Positions 20,747-32,847 of a stretch of 64,000 nt of DNA are shown piece after piece. The DNA comes from Arachis hypogaea. Taxonomy: Eukaryota > Streptophyta > Magnoliopsida > Fabales > Fabaceae. Position 1 is the stretch's first letter. Every line of letters begins with the position of its first letter. The stretch covers positions 1 through 64,000 of the forward strand of contig NW_027255452.1 in assembly GCF_003086295.3 (NCBI RefSeq), given 5' to 3'. A model generated the notes under the pieces. That model was not told the origin of the DNA. It saw nothing but the letters and a program-made list of their open reading frames with translations, and did no database searches. The translations under genes were made by a program, and so were the position numbers.

Positions 20747-22712
20747 TTTTTTATGCTTTTTTTAGCGTTTTCAAGGTTTTTAGTGTTTTCTAGGGTTTTT
20801 AAGGTTTTTAGGATTTTCTAGAGTTTTTAAGGTTTTCTAGGGTTTTTAGGGTTTTTTAGGAGTTTCTAGGATTCTCTAGGGGTTTTAGTGTTTTTTAGGG
20901 TTTTGTAGGGTTTGTTAGAATTTTCTAGTGTTTTGTAGGGTTTTTAGCATTTTTTAAGATTTTCTAGGGTTTTTTAGGATTTTTTAGGGTTTTGTAGGAT
21001 ATTTTTAGGTTTTTTAGGGTTTCCTATTATTCTTCGGATTTTTTAGTGTTTTCTAAGGATTTTTAGAGTTTTTTACGGTTTTCTAGGGTTTTCTAGAGTT
21101 TTTGAGGTTTTCTATGGTTTTCTAGAGTTTTAAGAGTTTTTAAGGGTTTTTTACGGTTTTTAGGGTTGTTTAGGCTTTTCTAGGGTTTTCTATGATTTTT
21201 AGGGATTTCTGGCGTTTTTAGGATTTTTCTAGGGTTTTCTAGTGTTTTTTAGCTTTTTAAAGTTTTTTAGAGTTTTCTAGCGTTTTTCGTGTTTTTTAGA
21301 GTTTTCTAGGGTTTATAGTGTTTTTTCGGGTTTTTAGGGTTTCTTAGGATTTTCTAGGGTTTTTAGTGTTTTTAAGGTTTTAAGGGTTTTTAGGGTTTTC
21401 TAGGGGTTTTTAGTGTTTTTTAAGGTTTTAAGGGTTTTCTAGGATTTTTTATTATTTTTTTGGGTTTTTTAGGGTTTTCTAGGGTTTTTAGGATTTTTTA
21501 GGGTTTTCTAGGATTTTTTAGGTTTTTTAGGGTTTCCTATTATTCATAGGGTTTTTTAGTGTTTCTAAGGTTTTCTGGAGTTTTTTTACGGTTTTCTAGG
21601 GTTTTATGGAGTTTTCTAGGGTTTTCTAGAGTTTTAAGAGTTTTTTAGGGTTTTCTACGGTTTTTAGGATTTTTTTAGGGTTTTCTTTGGTTTTTAGAGT
21701 TTTTTTAGGGTTTTTTATGGTTTTTAGGGTTTTCTAGGATTCTTTAGGGTTTTCTAGGGTTTTTAGGATTTTTCTAGGGTTTTCTAGTGTTTTTTAGCTT
21801 TTTAAAGTTTTTTAGGGTTTTCTAGGATTTTTCGTGTTTTTTAGAGTTTTCTAGGGTTTATAGTGTTTGTTAGGGTTTTTAGGGTTTTTTAGGGTTTTCT
21901 AGGGTTTTTACTGTTTTTAAGGTTTTAAGGGTTTTTTAGGATTTTCTAAGGGTTTTTCGTGTTTTTTAAGATTTTAAGGGTTTTCTAGGGTTTTTAGGGT
22001 TTTTTGGTTTTTTTAGGGTTTTCTTGGCTTTTTAGGATTTTTAGGGTTTTTCTATGATTTTTTTAGGTTTTTTAGGGTGTTCTATGATTCTTAGGGTTTT
22101 TTAGGATTTTCTAGGGTTTTTTAAGATTTTAAGGGTTTTTTAGGGATTTTAGGGTTTTTTAGGATTTTCTAGGATTTTCTATCGTTGTTAGGGTTTTCTA
22201 TTGTTGTTAGGGCTTTTTAGGGTTTTCTAGGGATTTTTAGGGATTTTTAGGGTTTTCTTGGATTTTTTAGGGTTTTTAGTCTTTTTAGGGTTTTCTATAA
22301 TTTTTAGAGTTTTTTAGGGTTTTCTTGGGTTTTCTAGGTTTTTTATGATTTTCTAGGATTTCTTAGGGATTTCTAAGATTTTCTAGGGTTTTAGTGTTTT
22401 TAAGATTTTAAGATTTTTTTAGGGTTTTCTATGATTTTTTAGGGTTTTTTATGGTTTTCTATGATTCTTAGGATTTTTTAGGATTTTCTATGATTCTTAG
22501 GATTTTTTAGGATTTTCTAGGGTTTTTTACAGTTTTCTAGGATTTTTTGGGGTTTTCTAGGATTTTCTAGAATTTTTAGAGTTTTTTAGGGTTTTCTAGG
22601 TTTTTTAAGATTTTAGGGATTTTAGTGTTTTTAGGATTTTTTTAGGGTTTTTAGGGTATTGGGGTTTATGGTTTAGGGTATTAGGGTTTTCTAGGGTTTT
22701 TAGGGTATTAGG
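20747..22712 (+). repeat. Telomere-like block 18, G-strand, start of a higher-order unit
   Basis: H1f to H2r', about 2.0 kb. The same long block recurs at 25960-28029, 30591-33470 (with the LTR inserted) and 43921-45859. It contains the uninterrupted counterpart of the LTR insertion site at about 22121-22145. Near-canonical GGTTTAGGG/GGGTATTAGGG runs lie just before the hinge. Confidence 0.9.
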
Positions 22713-24068
22713 GTTTTGGGTAAAAAACCCTAAAAACTCTAGAAAATCTTAAAAAACTCTAAAAAACCCTAAAAATCTCTAGAAACCCTAAAAAAATCCT
22801 AGAAAAAACCCTAAAAAATCCTAAAAATCTCTAGAATCCCTCAGAAATCCTAGAAAATCCCAAAAAACCATAGAAAACCGTAAAAAACCCAAGAAAACCC
22901 TAAAAAACCCTAAGAATCATAGAACACCCTAAAAAACCTAAAAAATCCTAGAAAACCTTAAAAAATCCTAAAAACCCTAGAAAACCCTTAAAACCTTAAA
23001 AAACACTAAAAACCCTCGAAAACCCTTAAAAACCCTTAAAACCTTAAAAACACTAAAAACCTTAGAAAACCCTAAAAAATCCTAAAAACCCTAAAAAACA
23101 CTATAAACCCTAGAAAACTCTAAAAAACACTAAAAAACCTAGAAAACTCTAAAAAACCCTAAAAATCCTAAAAACCCTAAAAAACCCTAGAAAACCCTAA
23201 AAACCATAGAAAACCCTAAAAATCCAATAAAACCCTAAAACATATAGAAAACCCTAAAAAATCCTAAAAACCGTAGAAAACCCTAAAAAACTCTTAAAAC
23301 TCTAGAAAACCCTAGAAAACCCCGAAAAACCCTAGAAAACTGTAAAAAACTCCAGAAAACCTTAGAAAACACTAAAAAACCCTAAGAATAAAATGAAACC
23401 CTAAAAAACCCTTAAAACCTTAAAAACACTAAAAACCCTAGAAAACCCTAAAAAACCCTAAAAACCCTAAAAAACACTATAAACCCTAGAAAACTCTAAA
23501 AAACACTAAAAAAACCTAGAAAACTCTAAAAAACCCTAAAAATCCTAAAAACCCTAAAAAACCCTAGAAAACCCTAAAAACCATAGAAAACCCTAAAAAC
23601 ACTAAAAATCCAATAAAACCCTAAAACACATAGAAAACCCTAAAAAATCCTAAAAACCGTAGAAAACCCTAAAAAACACTTAAAATTCTAGAAAACCCTA
23701 GAAAACCCCGAAAAACCCTAGAAAACTGTAAAAACTCCAGAAAACCTTAGAAAACACTAAAAAGCCATAAGAATAATAGGAAACCCTAAAAAACCTAAAA
23801 AATCCTACAAAACCCTAAAAAATTCTAAAAACCCTAGAAAACCTAAATGCTAAAAACCCTGCAAAACACTAGAAAATTCTAACAAACCCTACAAAACCCT
23901 AAAAAACACTAAAGCCCCTAGAGAATCCTAAAAACTCCTAAAAAACCCTAAAAACCCTAGAAACGCTAAAAACCTTGAAAACCCTAGAAAAATTTAAAAA
24001 CTCTAGAAAACCCTAAAAACCCTAGAAAACACTAAAATCCTTGAAAACGCTAAAAAAAGCATAAAAAA
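22713..24068 (-). repeat. Telomere-like block 19, C-strand with internal duplication
   Basis: H2r' to H1r. A segment of about 375-385 bp is duplicated in tandem: the marker AATCCAATAAAACCC occurs near 23222 and 23605 with the same flanks. This explains why the block is longer than its counterparts at 28030-28844 and 45860-46804. Confidence 0.9.
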
Positions 24069-25161
24069 GTTTTTTAATGTTTTTAGGGGATTTTAGGGTT
24101 TTCTAGGGTTTTTAGGCTTTTTTAGGTTTTTAGGATTTTCTTGGGTTTTTAGTGTTTTTAGGATATTTATGGTTTCTTACGGTTTTTTAGGGTTTTCTAG
24201 GGTTTTCTAAAGTTTTTTAGGGATTTCTAGGGTGTTTAGGATTTTCTGGGGTTTTCTAGGGTTTTTAGGATTTTCTAGGGTTTTCTAGGGTTTTTAGGGT
24301 TTTCTAGGTTTTTTACGGTTTGCTGGGGTTTTTTGGAGTTTTCTAGGGTTTTCTAGAGTTCTTAGAGTTTTTTAGGATTTTCTAGGATTTTTTAGCATTC
24401 TCTTGGATTTTTAGCATTTTCTAGGGTTTTTAGGGAATTCTGGGTTTTCTAGGAGTTTTTAGGATTCTCTTGGATTTTCTAGGGTACTTAGGTGTTTTAG
24501 GGTTTTTTAGGGTTTCCTAGGGTTTTTAGGATTTTTTAAGGTTTTTAGTGTTTTCTGGGGTTTTTTAGGATTCTCTAGTGTTTTTTATGATTTTCTAGGA
24601 TTTTTAGCGATTTCTAGGGTTTTCCAGGGTTTTTTAGGGATTTCTTGGATTTTTTAAGATTCTCTAGGTTTTTTAGGGTTTTTAAGGTTTTTAGGGTTTT
24701 TTGGATTTTTTAGGGATTTCTAGGGTTTTTAGGCTTTTCTATGATTTTTTAGGTTTTTTAGGATTTTCTAAGATTCTTAGGGTTTTTTAGGATTTTCTAC
24801 AGTTTTTTACGGTTTTCTAGGTTCTTTTAGGGTTTTCTAGGGTTTTTTAGGATTTTCTAGGGTTTTTAGCGTTTTATAGGGCTTTTTTAGAGTTTTTTAG
24901 GATTTTATTGGATTTTTTAGGATTTTATAAGGTTTTTAGCGTTTTCTAAGGTTTTTTAGGAATTTTTAGGGTTTTTTAAGTTTTCTAGGGTTTTTAAAGG
25001 TTTTTAGGGTTTTTTAGGGATTTTAGGGTTTTCTAGGCTTTTCTATCGTTGTTAGGGTTTTTTAGAGTTTTCTATCATTGTTAGGGTTTTTTAGGGTTTT
25101 CTAGGAATTTTGTTATGGTTTTTTAGGGTTTTCTAAGATTTTCTAGAATTTTTAGGGCTTT
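24069..25161 (+). repeat. Telomere-like block 20, G-strand
   Basis: H1r to H2f. The first part matches block 12-type sequence and the distal part carries TTTATAGGGCTTTTTTAGAG and the paired CTATCGTTGTTAGG/CTATCATTGTTAGG markers, as in 28845-29811 and 42111-43205. Confidence 0.9.
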
Positions 25162-25959
25162 TAACCCAAAACACTAGAAAATACTAAAAACCCCTACAAA
25201 ACCCTAGAAAACGCGAAAAAACCTAAAAAACCCTAGAAACCCTAAAAAAAACCCTTGAAAACCCTAAAAAACCTAGAGAATCTTAAAAAATCCAAGAAAT
25301 CCCTAAAAAACCCTGGAAAACCCTAGAAAACGCTAAAAACCCTAGAAAATCATAAAAAACCCTAGAAAATCCTAAAAAACCCCAGAAAACACTAAAAACC
25401 TTAAAAACTCCTAAAAACCCTAGGAAACCCTAAAAAACCCTAAAACACCCTAGGTACCCTAGAAAACCCAAGAGAATCCTAAAAAATCCTAGAAAACCCA
25501 GAAATCCCTAAAAACCCTAGAAAATGCTAAAAAATCCTAGAAAATCCTAAAAAACGATAAGAACTCTAGAAAACCCTAGAAAACTCCAAAAAACCCCAGA
25601 AAACCGTAAAAAACCTAGAAAACCCTAAAAACCCTAGAAAACCCTAGAAAATCCTAAAAACCCTAGAAAACCATAAGAAACCCTAAATATCCTAAAAACA
25701 CTAAAAACCCAAGAAAACCATAAAAACCCTAAAAAAATAAACCCCTAGAAAACTAAAAAACTAAAAACCCCTAAAAAACTAAAAACACTAAAAAACTTTA
25801 GAAAACCCTACAAAACCATAAGAAACCCTAAATATCCTAAAAACACTAAAAACCCAAGAAAACCATAAAAACCCTAAAAAACTAAAAACCCCTAGAAAAC
25901 CCTAAAAAATCTTAAAAACCTGAGAAAACCCTAAAAAAACCCTAAAAATACTAAAAAAC
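25162..25959 (-). repeat. Telomere-like block 21, C-strand
   Basis: H2f to H1f. The terminal part, with AAGAAACCCTAAATATCC, AACCCAAGAAAACC and AACTAAAAACCCC, is present twice (about 25672-25760 and 25826-25900), a short local duplication just before H1. Confidence 0.9.
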
Positions 25960-28029
25960 TTTTTTATGCTTTTTTTAGTGTTTTCAAGGTTTTTAGTGTT
26001 TTCTAGGGTTTTTAGGATTTTCTAGAGTTTTTAGGGTTTTTTAGGAGTTTTTAGGATTCTCTTGGGGTTTTAGTGTTTTTTAGGGTTTTGTAGGGTTTGT
26101 TAGAATTTTCTAGTGTTTTGTAGGGTTTTAGCATTTTTTTAGGGTTTTCTAGGGTTTTTAGGATTTTTTAGGGTTTTGTAGGATTTTTTTAGGTTTTTTA
26201 GGGTTTCCTATTATTCTTAGGGTTTTTTAGTGTTTTCTAAGGATTTCTAGAGTTTTTTACGGTTTTCTAGGGTTTTCTAGAGTTTTCGGGATTTTCTAGG
26301 GTTTTCTAGAGTTTTAAGAGTTTTTTAGGGTTTTTTACGATTTTTAGGGTTTTTTAGGCTTTTCTAGGGTTTTCTATGGTTTTTAGGGTTTTCTTAGGTT
26401 TTTAGTGTTTTTTAGGGTTTTCTATGGTTTTTAGGGTTTTCTAGGGTTTTTTAGGGTTTTCTGGGGTTTTTGAGATTTTTCTAGGGTTTTCTATTGTTTT
26501 TTAGCTTTTTAAAGTTTTTTCGAGTTTCCTAGGGTTTTTCGTGTTTTTTAGAGTTTTCTAGGGTTTATAGTGTTTTTTAGGGTTATTTAGGGTTTCTTAG
26601 GATTTTCTAGGGTTTTTAGTGTTTTTAAGGTTTTAAAGGTTTTTTTAGGGTTTTTAGGGGTTTTTAGTGTTTTTAAGGGTTTTCTAGGGTTTTTTAGGAT
26701 TTTTTGGGTTTTTTAGGGTTTTCTAGGGTTTTTAGGATTTTTTAGGATTTTCTAGGATTTTTTAGGTTATTTAGGGTTTCCTATTATTCATAGGGTTTTT
26801 TAGTGTTTCTAAGGTTTTCTGGAGTTTTTTTTACGGTTTTTTAGGGTTTTTTGGAGTTTTCTAGGGTTTTCTAGAGTTTTAAGAGTTTTTTAGGGTTTTC
26901 TACGGTTTTTAGGATTTTTTATGGTTTTCTTGGGTTTTTAGAGTTTTTTAGGGTTTTCTATGGTTTTTAGGGTCTTCTAGGATTTTTTAGGGTTTTCTAG
27001 GGTTTTTAGGATTTTTCTAGGGTTTTCTAGTGTTTTTTAGCTTTTTAGAGTTTTTTTAGAGTTTTCTAGGGTTTTTCGTGTTTTTTAGAGTTTTCTAGGG
27101 TTTATAGTGTTTGTTAGGGTTTTTAGGATTTTTTAGGGTTTTCTATGGTTTTTAGTGTTTTTAAGGTTTTAAGGGTTTTTTAGGATTTTCTAAGGGTTTT
27201 TAGTGTTTTTTAAGATTTTAAGGGTTTTCTAGGGTTTTTTAGGGTTTTTTGGTTTTTTTAGGGTTTTCTAGGGTTTTTAGGATTTTTAGGGTTTTCTATG
27301 ATTTTTTTAGGTTTTTTAGGGTGTTCTATGATTCTTATGGGTTTTTAGGGTTTTCTAGGGTTTTTTAAGATTTTTAGGGTTTTTTAAGATTTTTCGGATT
27401 TTTTAGGATTTTCTAGGGTTTTCTATCGTTGTTAGGGTTTTCTATTGTTGTTAGGGATTTTTAGGGTTTTTCTAGGGATTTTTAGGGTTTTCTTGGATTT
27501 TTTAGGGTTTTTAGTGTTTTTAGGGTTTTCTATAATTTTTAGAGTTTTTTAGGGTTTTCTTGGGTTTTCTAGGTTTTTTATGATTTTCTAGGGTTTTTAG
27601 CGTTTTCTAGGATTTTCTAGGATTTCTTATGGATTTCTAAGATTTTCTAGGGTTTTTAGTGTTTTTAAGATTTTTTAGGGTTTTTTAAGATTTTTTTAGG
27701 ATTTTCTATGATTTTTTAGGGTTTTCGATGATTCTTAGGATTTTTTTATGTTTTTTTAGGATTTTCTATGATTCTTAGGATTTTTTAGGATTTTCTAGGT
27801 TTTTTTACTGTTTTCTAGGGTTTTTTGGGGTTTTCTAGGATTTTCTAGAATTTTTAGAGTTTTTTAGGGTTTTCTAGGTTTTTTAAGATTTTAGGGATTT
27901 TAGCATTTTCTAGGATTTTTTTTTAGGGTTTTTAGGGTTTTCTAGGGTTTTTAGGGTATTGGGGTTTAGGGTTTAGGGTATTAGGGTTTTTAGGATATTA
28001 GGGTTTTCTAGGGTTTTTAGGGTATAAGG
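25960..28029 (+). repeat. Telomere-like block 22, G-strand
   Basis: H1f to H2r', the second copy of block 18. Variant order is the same, including CCTATTATTCTTAGGG then CCTATTATTCATAGGG, GTGTTCTATGATTCTTA and the near-canonical run GGGTTTAGGGTTTAGGGTAT at about 27963. Confidence 0.9.
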
Positions 28030-28844
28030 TTAAAAACCCTAAAAACTCTAGAAAATCTTAGAAAACTCTAAAAAACCCTAAAAATCTCTAGAAACCCTAA
28101 AAAAACTCTAGAAAAAACCCTAAAAATTCTAGAAAAATCTTAGAAAACCCTAAAAAATCCTAAAAACCCTAGAAAACCCTAAAAAATCCAAAAAACCCTA
28201 GAAAACCCTTAAAACCTTAAAAAACACTAAAAACCCTAAAAAACCCTTAAAACCTTAAAACCCTAGAAAATCCTAAAAAACACTATAAACCCTAGAAAAC
28301 TCTAAAAAACACTAAAAAAACCTAGAAAACTCTAAAAAACCCTAAAAATCCTAAAAACCCTAAAAAACCCTAGAAAACCCTAAAAATCATAGAAAACCCT
28401 AAAAAACACTAAAAATCCAATAAAACCCTAAAACCCATAGAAAACCCTAAAATATCCTAAAAACCGTAGAAAACCCTAAAAAAACTCTTAAAACTCTAGA
28501 AAACCCTAGAAAACCCCGAAAAACCCTAGAAACCCGTAAAAAACTCCAGAAAACCTTAGAAAACACTAAAAAACCCTAAGAATAAAAGGAAACCCTAAAA
28601 AACCTAAAAAATTCTACAAAACCCTAAAAAATCCTAAAAACCCTAGAAAACCTTAAAAAACGCTAAAAACCCTACAAAACACTAGAAAATTCTAACAAAC
28701 CCTACAAAATCCTAAAAAACACTAAAACCCATTGAGAATCCTAAAAACCCTAAAAATCCTAGAAAAACTTAAAAACTCTAGAAAACCCTAAAAACCCTAG
28801 AAAACACTAAAATCCTTGAAAACGCTAAAAAAAAGCATAAAAAA
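28030..28844 (-). repeat. Telomere-like block 23, C-strand
   Basis: H2r' to H1r, the short form of block 19 without the internal duplication. Marker AATCCAATAAAACCC is present once, near 28413. Confidence 0.9.
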
Positions 28845-29811
28845 GTTTTTTAATGTTTTTAGGGGTTTTTAGGGTTTTCTAGGGTTTTTAGTGTTTTCTT
28901 GGGTTTTTAGTGTTTTTAGGATATTTAGGGTTTTCTAGGGCTTTCTAACGTTTTTTAGGGTTTTCTAGGGTTTTTAGGATTTTCTGGGGTTTTCTAGGGT
29001 TTTTAGGATTTTCTAGGGTTTTCTAGGGTTTTTAGGGTTTTCTTGAGTTCTTAGAGTTTTTTAGGATTTTCTAGGATTTTTTAGCATTCTCTTGGATTTT
29101 TAGCATTTTCTAGGGTTTTTAGGGATTTCTGGGTTTTTTAGGAGTTTTTAGGATTCTCTTGGATTATCTAGGGTACGTTGGGTGTTTTAGGGTTTTTTAG
29201 GGTTTCCTAGGGTTTTTAGGATTTTTTAAGGTTCTTAGTGTTTTCTGGGGTTTTTTAGGATTTTCTTGCGTTTTTTATGATTTTCTAGGATTTTTAGCGT
29301 TTTCTAGGTTTTCCAGGGTTTTTTAAGAGTTTTTTGGATTTTTTAGAGATTTCTAGGGTTTTTAGGCTTTTTTAGGATTTTTTAGGTTTTTTAGGGTTTT
29401 CTAAGATTCTTAGGATTTTTTAGGATTTTCTACAGTTTTTACGGTTTTCTAGGGTTTGTGGGATTTTTGGGGTCTTCTAGAGTTTTTAGAGTTTTTTAGA
29501 GTTTTCTAGGGTTTTTTAGGATTTTCTAGGGTTTTTAGCGTTTTATAGAGCTTTTTTAGAGTTTTTTAGGATTTTATTTGGTATTTTTAGGATTTTATAA
29601 GGTTTTTAGCATTTTCTAAGGTTTTTTAGGGTTTTTTAAGTTTTCTAGGGTTTTTTAGGGATTTTAGGGTTTTTTAGGGTTTTCTAGGATTTTCTATCGT
29701 TGTTAGGGTTTTTTAGAGTTTTCTATCATTGTTAGGATTTTTTAGGGTTTTCTAGGATTTTTTTTATGGTTTTTTAGGGTTTTCTAAGATTTTCTAGAAT
29801 TTTTAGGGTTT
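28845..29811 (+). repeat. Telomere-like block 24, G-strand
   Basis: H1r to H2f, counterpart of block 20. Paired CTATCGTTGTTAGG and CTATCATTGTTAGG markers are at about 29694 and 29723. Confidence 0.9.
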
Positions 29812-30590
29812 TTAACTCAAAACACTAGAAAATACTAAAAACCCCTACAAAACCCTAGAAAACGCGAAAAAACCTAAAAAAACCTAGAAATTCCTAAAAA
29901 ACCCTAGAAACCCTAAAAAACCCTTGAAAACCCTAAAAAACCTAGAGAATCTTAAAAAATCCAAGAAATCCTTAAAAAAATCCAAGAAATTCCTAAAAAA
30001 CCTTGGAAAACCCTAGAAAACGCTAAAAACCCTAGAAAATCATAAAAAATCCTAGAAAATACTAAAAAACCCCAGAAAACACTAAAAACCTTAAAAACTC
30101 CTAAAAACCCTAGGAAACCCTAAAAACCCTAAAACACCCTAAAAACCATAGAAAATGCTAAAAATCCAAGAGAATGCTAAAAAATCCTAAAAAACGCTAA
30201 GAACTCTAGAAAACCCTACAAAACCGTAGAAAACTCTAAAAAATCTAGAAAACCCTAGAAAATCCTAAAAACCCTAGAAAACACTAGAAAACGCTAGAAA
30301 ACCCTAGAAAACACTAGAAAATACTAGAAAACCCCAGAAAACCGTAAAAAACATAGAAAACCCTAAAAACCCTAGAAACCCCTAGAAAATCCTAAAAACC
30401 CTAGAAAACCCTAAAAACACTAAAAAACTTTAGAAAACCCTAAAAAATCATAAGAAACCCTAAATATCCTAAAAACACTAAAAACCCAAGAAAACCATAA
30501 AAACCCTAAAAAACTAAAAACCCCTAGAAAACCCTAAAAAATCCTAAAAACCCGAGAAAACCCTAAAAAAACCCTAAAAACACTAAAAAA
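29812..30590 (-). repeat. Telomere-like block 25, C-strand
   Basis: H2f to H1f. Contains a small expansion near 30275-30335 of CACTAGAAAA(C/T) units that other blocks of this class do not show. The hinge here reads AACCTTTTTATGC in place of AACTTTTTTATGC. Confidence 0.9.
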
Positions 30591-32023
30591 CCTTTTTATG
30601 CTTTTTTTAGCGTTTTCAAGGTTTTTAGTGTTTTCTAGGGTTTTTAGAATTTTCTAGAGTTTTTAAGGTTTTCTAGGATTTTTAGGGTTTTTTTAGGAGT
30701 TTTTAGGATTCTCTAGGGGTTATAGTGTTTTTTAGGGTTTTGTAGGGTTTGTTAGAATTTTCTAGTGTTTTGTAGGGTTTTTAGCATTTTTTAGGGTTTT
30801 CTAGGGTTTTTAGGATTTTTTTAGGGTTTTGTAGGATTTTTTAGGTTTTTTAGGGTTTCCTATTATTCTTAGGGTTTTTTAGTGTTTTCTAAGGATTTCT
30901 AGAGTTTTTTACGGTTTTCTAGGGTTTTCTAAAGTTTTAGGGGTTTTCTAGGGTTTTCTAGAGTTTTAAGAGTTTTTTAGGGTTTTTTACGGTTTTTAGG
31001 GTTTTTTAGGCTTTTCTAGGGTTTTCTATGGTTTTTAGGGTTTTCTTAGGATTTTAGTGTTTTTTAGAGTTTTCTATGGTTTTTAGGGTTTTCTAGGGTT
31101 TTTTTGGGTTTTCTGGGGTTTTTAGGATTTTTCTAGGGTTTTCTAGTGTTTTTTAGCTTTTTAAAGTTTTTTAGAGTTTTTTAGGGTTTTTCATGTTTTT
31201 TAGAGTTTTCTAGGGTTTATAGTGTTTTTTAGGGTTTTTAGGGTTTCTTAGGATTTTCTAGGGTTTTTAGTGTTTTTAAGGTTTTAAGGATTTTTTAGGG
31301 TTTTCTAGGGGTTTTTAGTGTTTTTTAAGGTTTTAAGGGTTTTCTAGGGTTTTTTAGGGTTTTCAGGGTTTTTAGGATTTTTTAGGGTTTTCTAGGATTT
31401 TTTTAGGTTTTTTAGGGTTTCCTATTATTCATATGGTTTTTTAGTGTTTTCTAAGGTTTTCTGGAGTTTTTTTACGGTTTTTAGGGTTTTTTGGAGTTTT
31501 CTAGGATTTTCTAGAGTTTTAAGAGTTTTTTAGGGTTTTCTACGGTTTTTAGGATTTTTTAGGGTTTTCTTGGGTTTTTAGAGTTTTTTAGGGTTTTCTA
31601 TGGTTTTTAGGGTCTTCTAGGAGTTTTTACGGTTTTCTAGGGATTTTAGGATTTTTCTAGGGTTTTCTAGTGTTTTTTAGCTTTTTAGAGTTTTTTAGAG
31701 TTTCCTAGGGTTTTTCGTGTTTTTTAGAGTTTTCTAGGGTTTATAGTGTTTGTTAGGGTTTTTACAGTTTTTTAGGGTTTTCTAGAGTTTTTAGTGTTTT
31801 TAAGGTTTTAAGGGTTTTTTAGGATTTTCTAAGGGTTTTTAGTGTTTTTTAAGATTTTAAGGGTTTTCTAGGGTTTTTTAGGGTTTTTTGGATTTTTTAG
31901 GGTTTTCTAGGGTTTTTAGGATTTTTAGGGTTTTCTATGATTTTTTCTAGGTTTTTTAGGGTGTTCTATGATTCTTAGGGTTTTTTAGGGTTTTTAGGGT
32001 TTTCTAGAGTTTTTAAGGTTTTA
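30591..32023 (+). repeat. Telomere-like block 26, G-strand, left of the LTR
   Basis: Starts at H1f and follows the order of blocks 18 and 22 up to GTGTTCTATGATTCTTAGGG (about 31960). It then stops at TTTTAAGGTTTTA, where the solo LTR begins. Confidence 0.9.
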
Positions 32024-32369
32024 TGATATGTGGTCAGCAGGACATTTTCGTAATCTTAGAGCTAAGGGACGGAATGATAATCTTGTCATATTCAAGGATC
32101 TGAATTCTAGAAGAATTGTGCCATGCCAGTCTTGGACATCTAGAAGACCAAGAGTCCATCTCAAAAAGAGTGGTGCTGAAAGGACAACAATTTATATGGC
32201 CCATTGGGCTAAGTCAGGGCAGCAAGAAGCCCAATAATGCTTTTCAAATTTAATGGGAGGCATAATTTATTATTAATTTTCGAATTTTTTGGCATTTATT
32301 TTGATTTGTTTCGTTGTTAGAGTTTGTTGGAAGATTTGATTTACTTTTAATTTGCTTAGTAATATTTTT

Positions 32370-32520
32370 AGGGATTTTAAATTTAAATCAAATCTGATCT
32401 AATCTAATAAGATCAAGTCTGATTTAAATTAGTTATCATATCTTTAGGATTTTAAAATTTAAATCAAATCTAATCTAATCCAATAAGATCAAATCTGATT
32501 TAAATTAGTTATCTTATCTT
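32370..32520 (+). repeat. Two tandem 76 bp repeats in LTR U3
   Basis: Two copies at about 32370-32444 and 32445-32520 share ATTTAAATCAAATCT, AATAAGATCAA and CTGATTTAAATTAGTTATC with few differences. Duplicated U3 segments upstream of the TATA box are common in LTR promoters and may act as enhancers; that role is inferred. Confidence 0.85.
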
Positions 32521-32546
32521 ATCTTTTAGCTAGTTTATTTGGGGTC

Positions 32547-32554
32547 TATTTAAA
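32547..32554 (+). promoter_or_regulatory. TATA box of the LTR
   Basis: TATTTAAA within GGGGTCTATTTAAACACC. It lies about 40 bp upstream of the AATAAA signal, the spacing expected for an LTR with a short R region. Transcription would run rightward into the telomere-like array. Confidence 0.65.
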
Positions 32555-32590
32555 CACCTTTCTGGTGAGACAATTTTGATAACTTTGATG

Positions 32591-32596
32591 AATAAA
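32591..32596 (+). terminator. Polyadenylation signal of the LTR
   Basis: AATAAA within GATGAATAAAATTTTC, downstream of the TATA box. It fits the R/U5 position of an LTR. Confidence 0.6.
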
Positions 32597-32708
32597 ATTT
32601 TCTTAGTGCTTTATGCACGTTTTTTTTAAGTGTGATTGAGTGAGGTGAGTGATTTGCTTCGCTGGTTGCATGGAGAAAATTGAGTGACTCAATTTTCATC
32701 CCTCTGAT

Positions 32709-32812
32709 CTAGGTTGTCAAGGACAGGTTCTTTGAAGGTCTAGTAGGGAGCCCCTTCCGGTAACCTAGGTTGCTAAGAACAGGTTTCTTAGAGGTCTAGT
32801 AGGAAAAACCCC
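32709..32812 (+). repeat. Two tandem 56 bp repeats in LTR U5
   Basis: CTAGGTTGTCAAGGACAGGT at 32709 and CTAGGTTGCTAAGAACAGGT at 32765 start two diverged copies, each followed by a TCTTTGAAGG/TCTTAGAGG variant and TCTAGTAGG. The period is about 56 bp. Confidence 0.8.
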
Positions 32813-32847
32813 CTTTATCTATCATCTTTGTTTTAATTTCTTTATCA

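Larger units (their letters stand above)
20747..25959. repeat. Higher-order unit A1, about 5.2 kb
   Basis: Four blocks in the order G, C, G, C with hinges H1f, H2r', H1r, H2f. The next 4.6 kb (25960-30590) repeats the same order. The length difference is largely the internal duplication in block 19 plus that in block 21. Confidence 0.8.
25960..30590. repeat. Higher-order unit A2, about 4.6 kb
   Basis: Direct tandem copy of unit A1 with the same hinge order and shared variant markers in the same positions. Confidence 0.8.
32024..32847 (+). mobile_element. Solo LTR, 824 bp
   Basis: This is the only non-repetitive sequence in the 60 kb array. It has LTR termini TGATA...TATCA (inverted TG/CA ends), a TATA box at 32547-32554 and an AATAAA signal at 32591-32596, giving a U3 of about 550 bp, a short R and a U5 of about 240 bp. 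No primer-binding site, polypurine tract, gag or pol flanks it on either side: telomere-like repeat begins immediately at 32848. I infer a solo LTR left by LTR-LTR recombination. The ORF at 32028-32237 (69 aa) lies inside U3 and has no recognisable domain, so I treat it as spurious. No 5 bp target-site duplication is present. Copia or Gypsy origin cannot be told from the LTR alone. Confidence 0.8.

Noticed and set aside
32028..32237. 69 aa ORF in the unique insert
   Set aside because: It lies wholly inside the U3 of the solo LTR, has no recognisable domain, and starts four bases from the LTR terminus.
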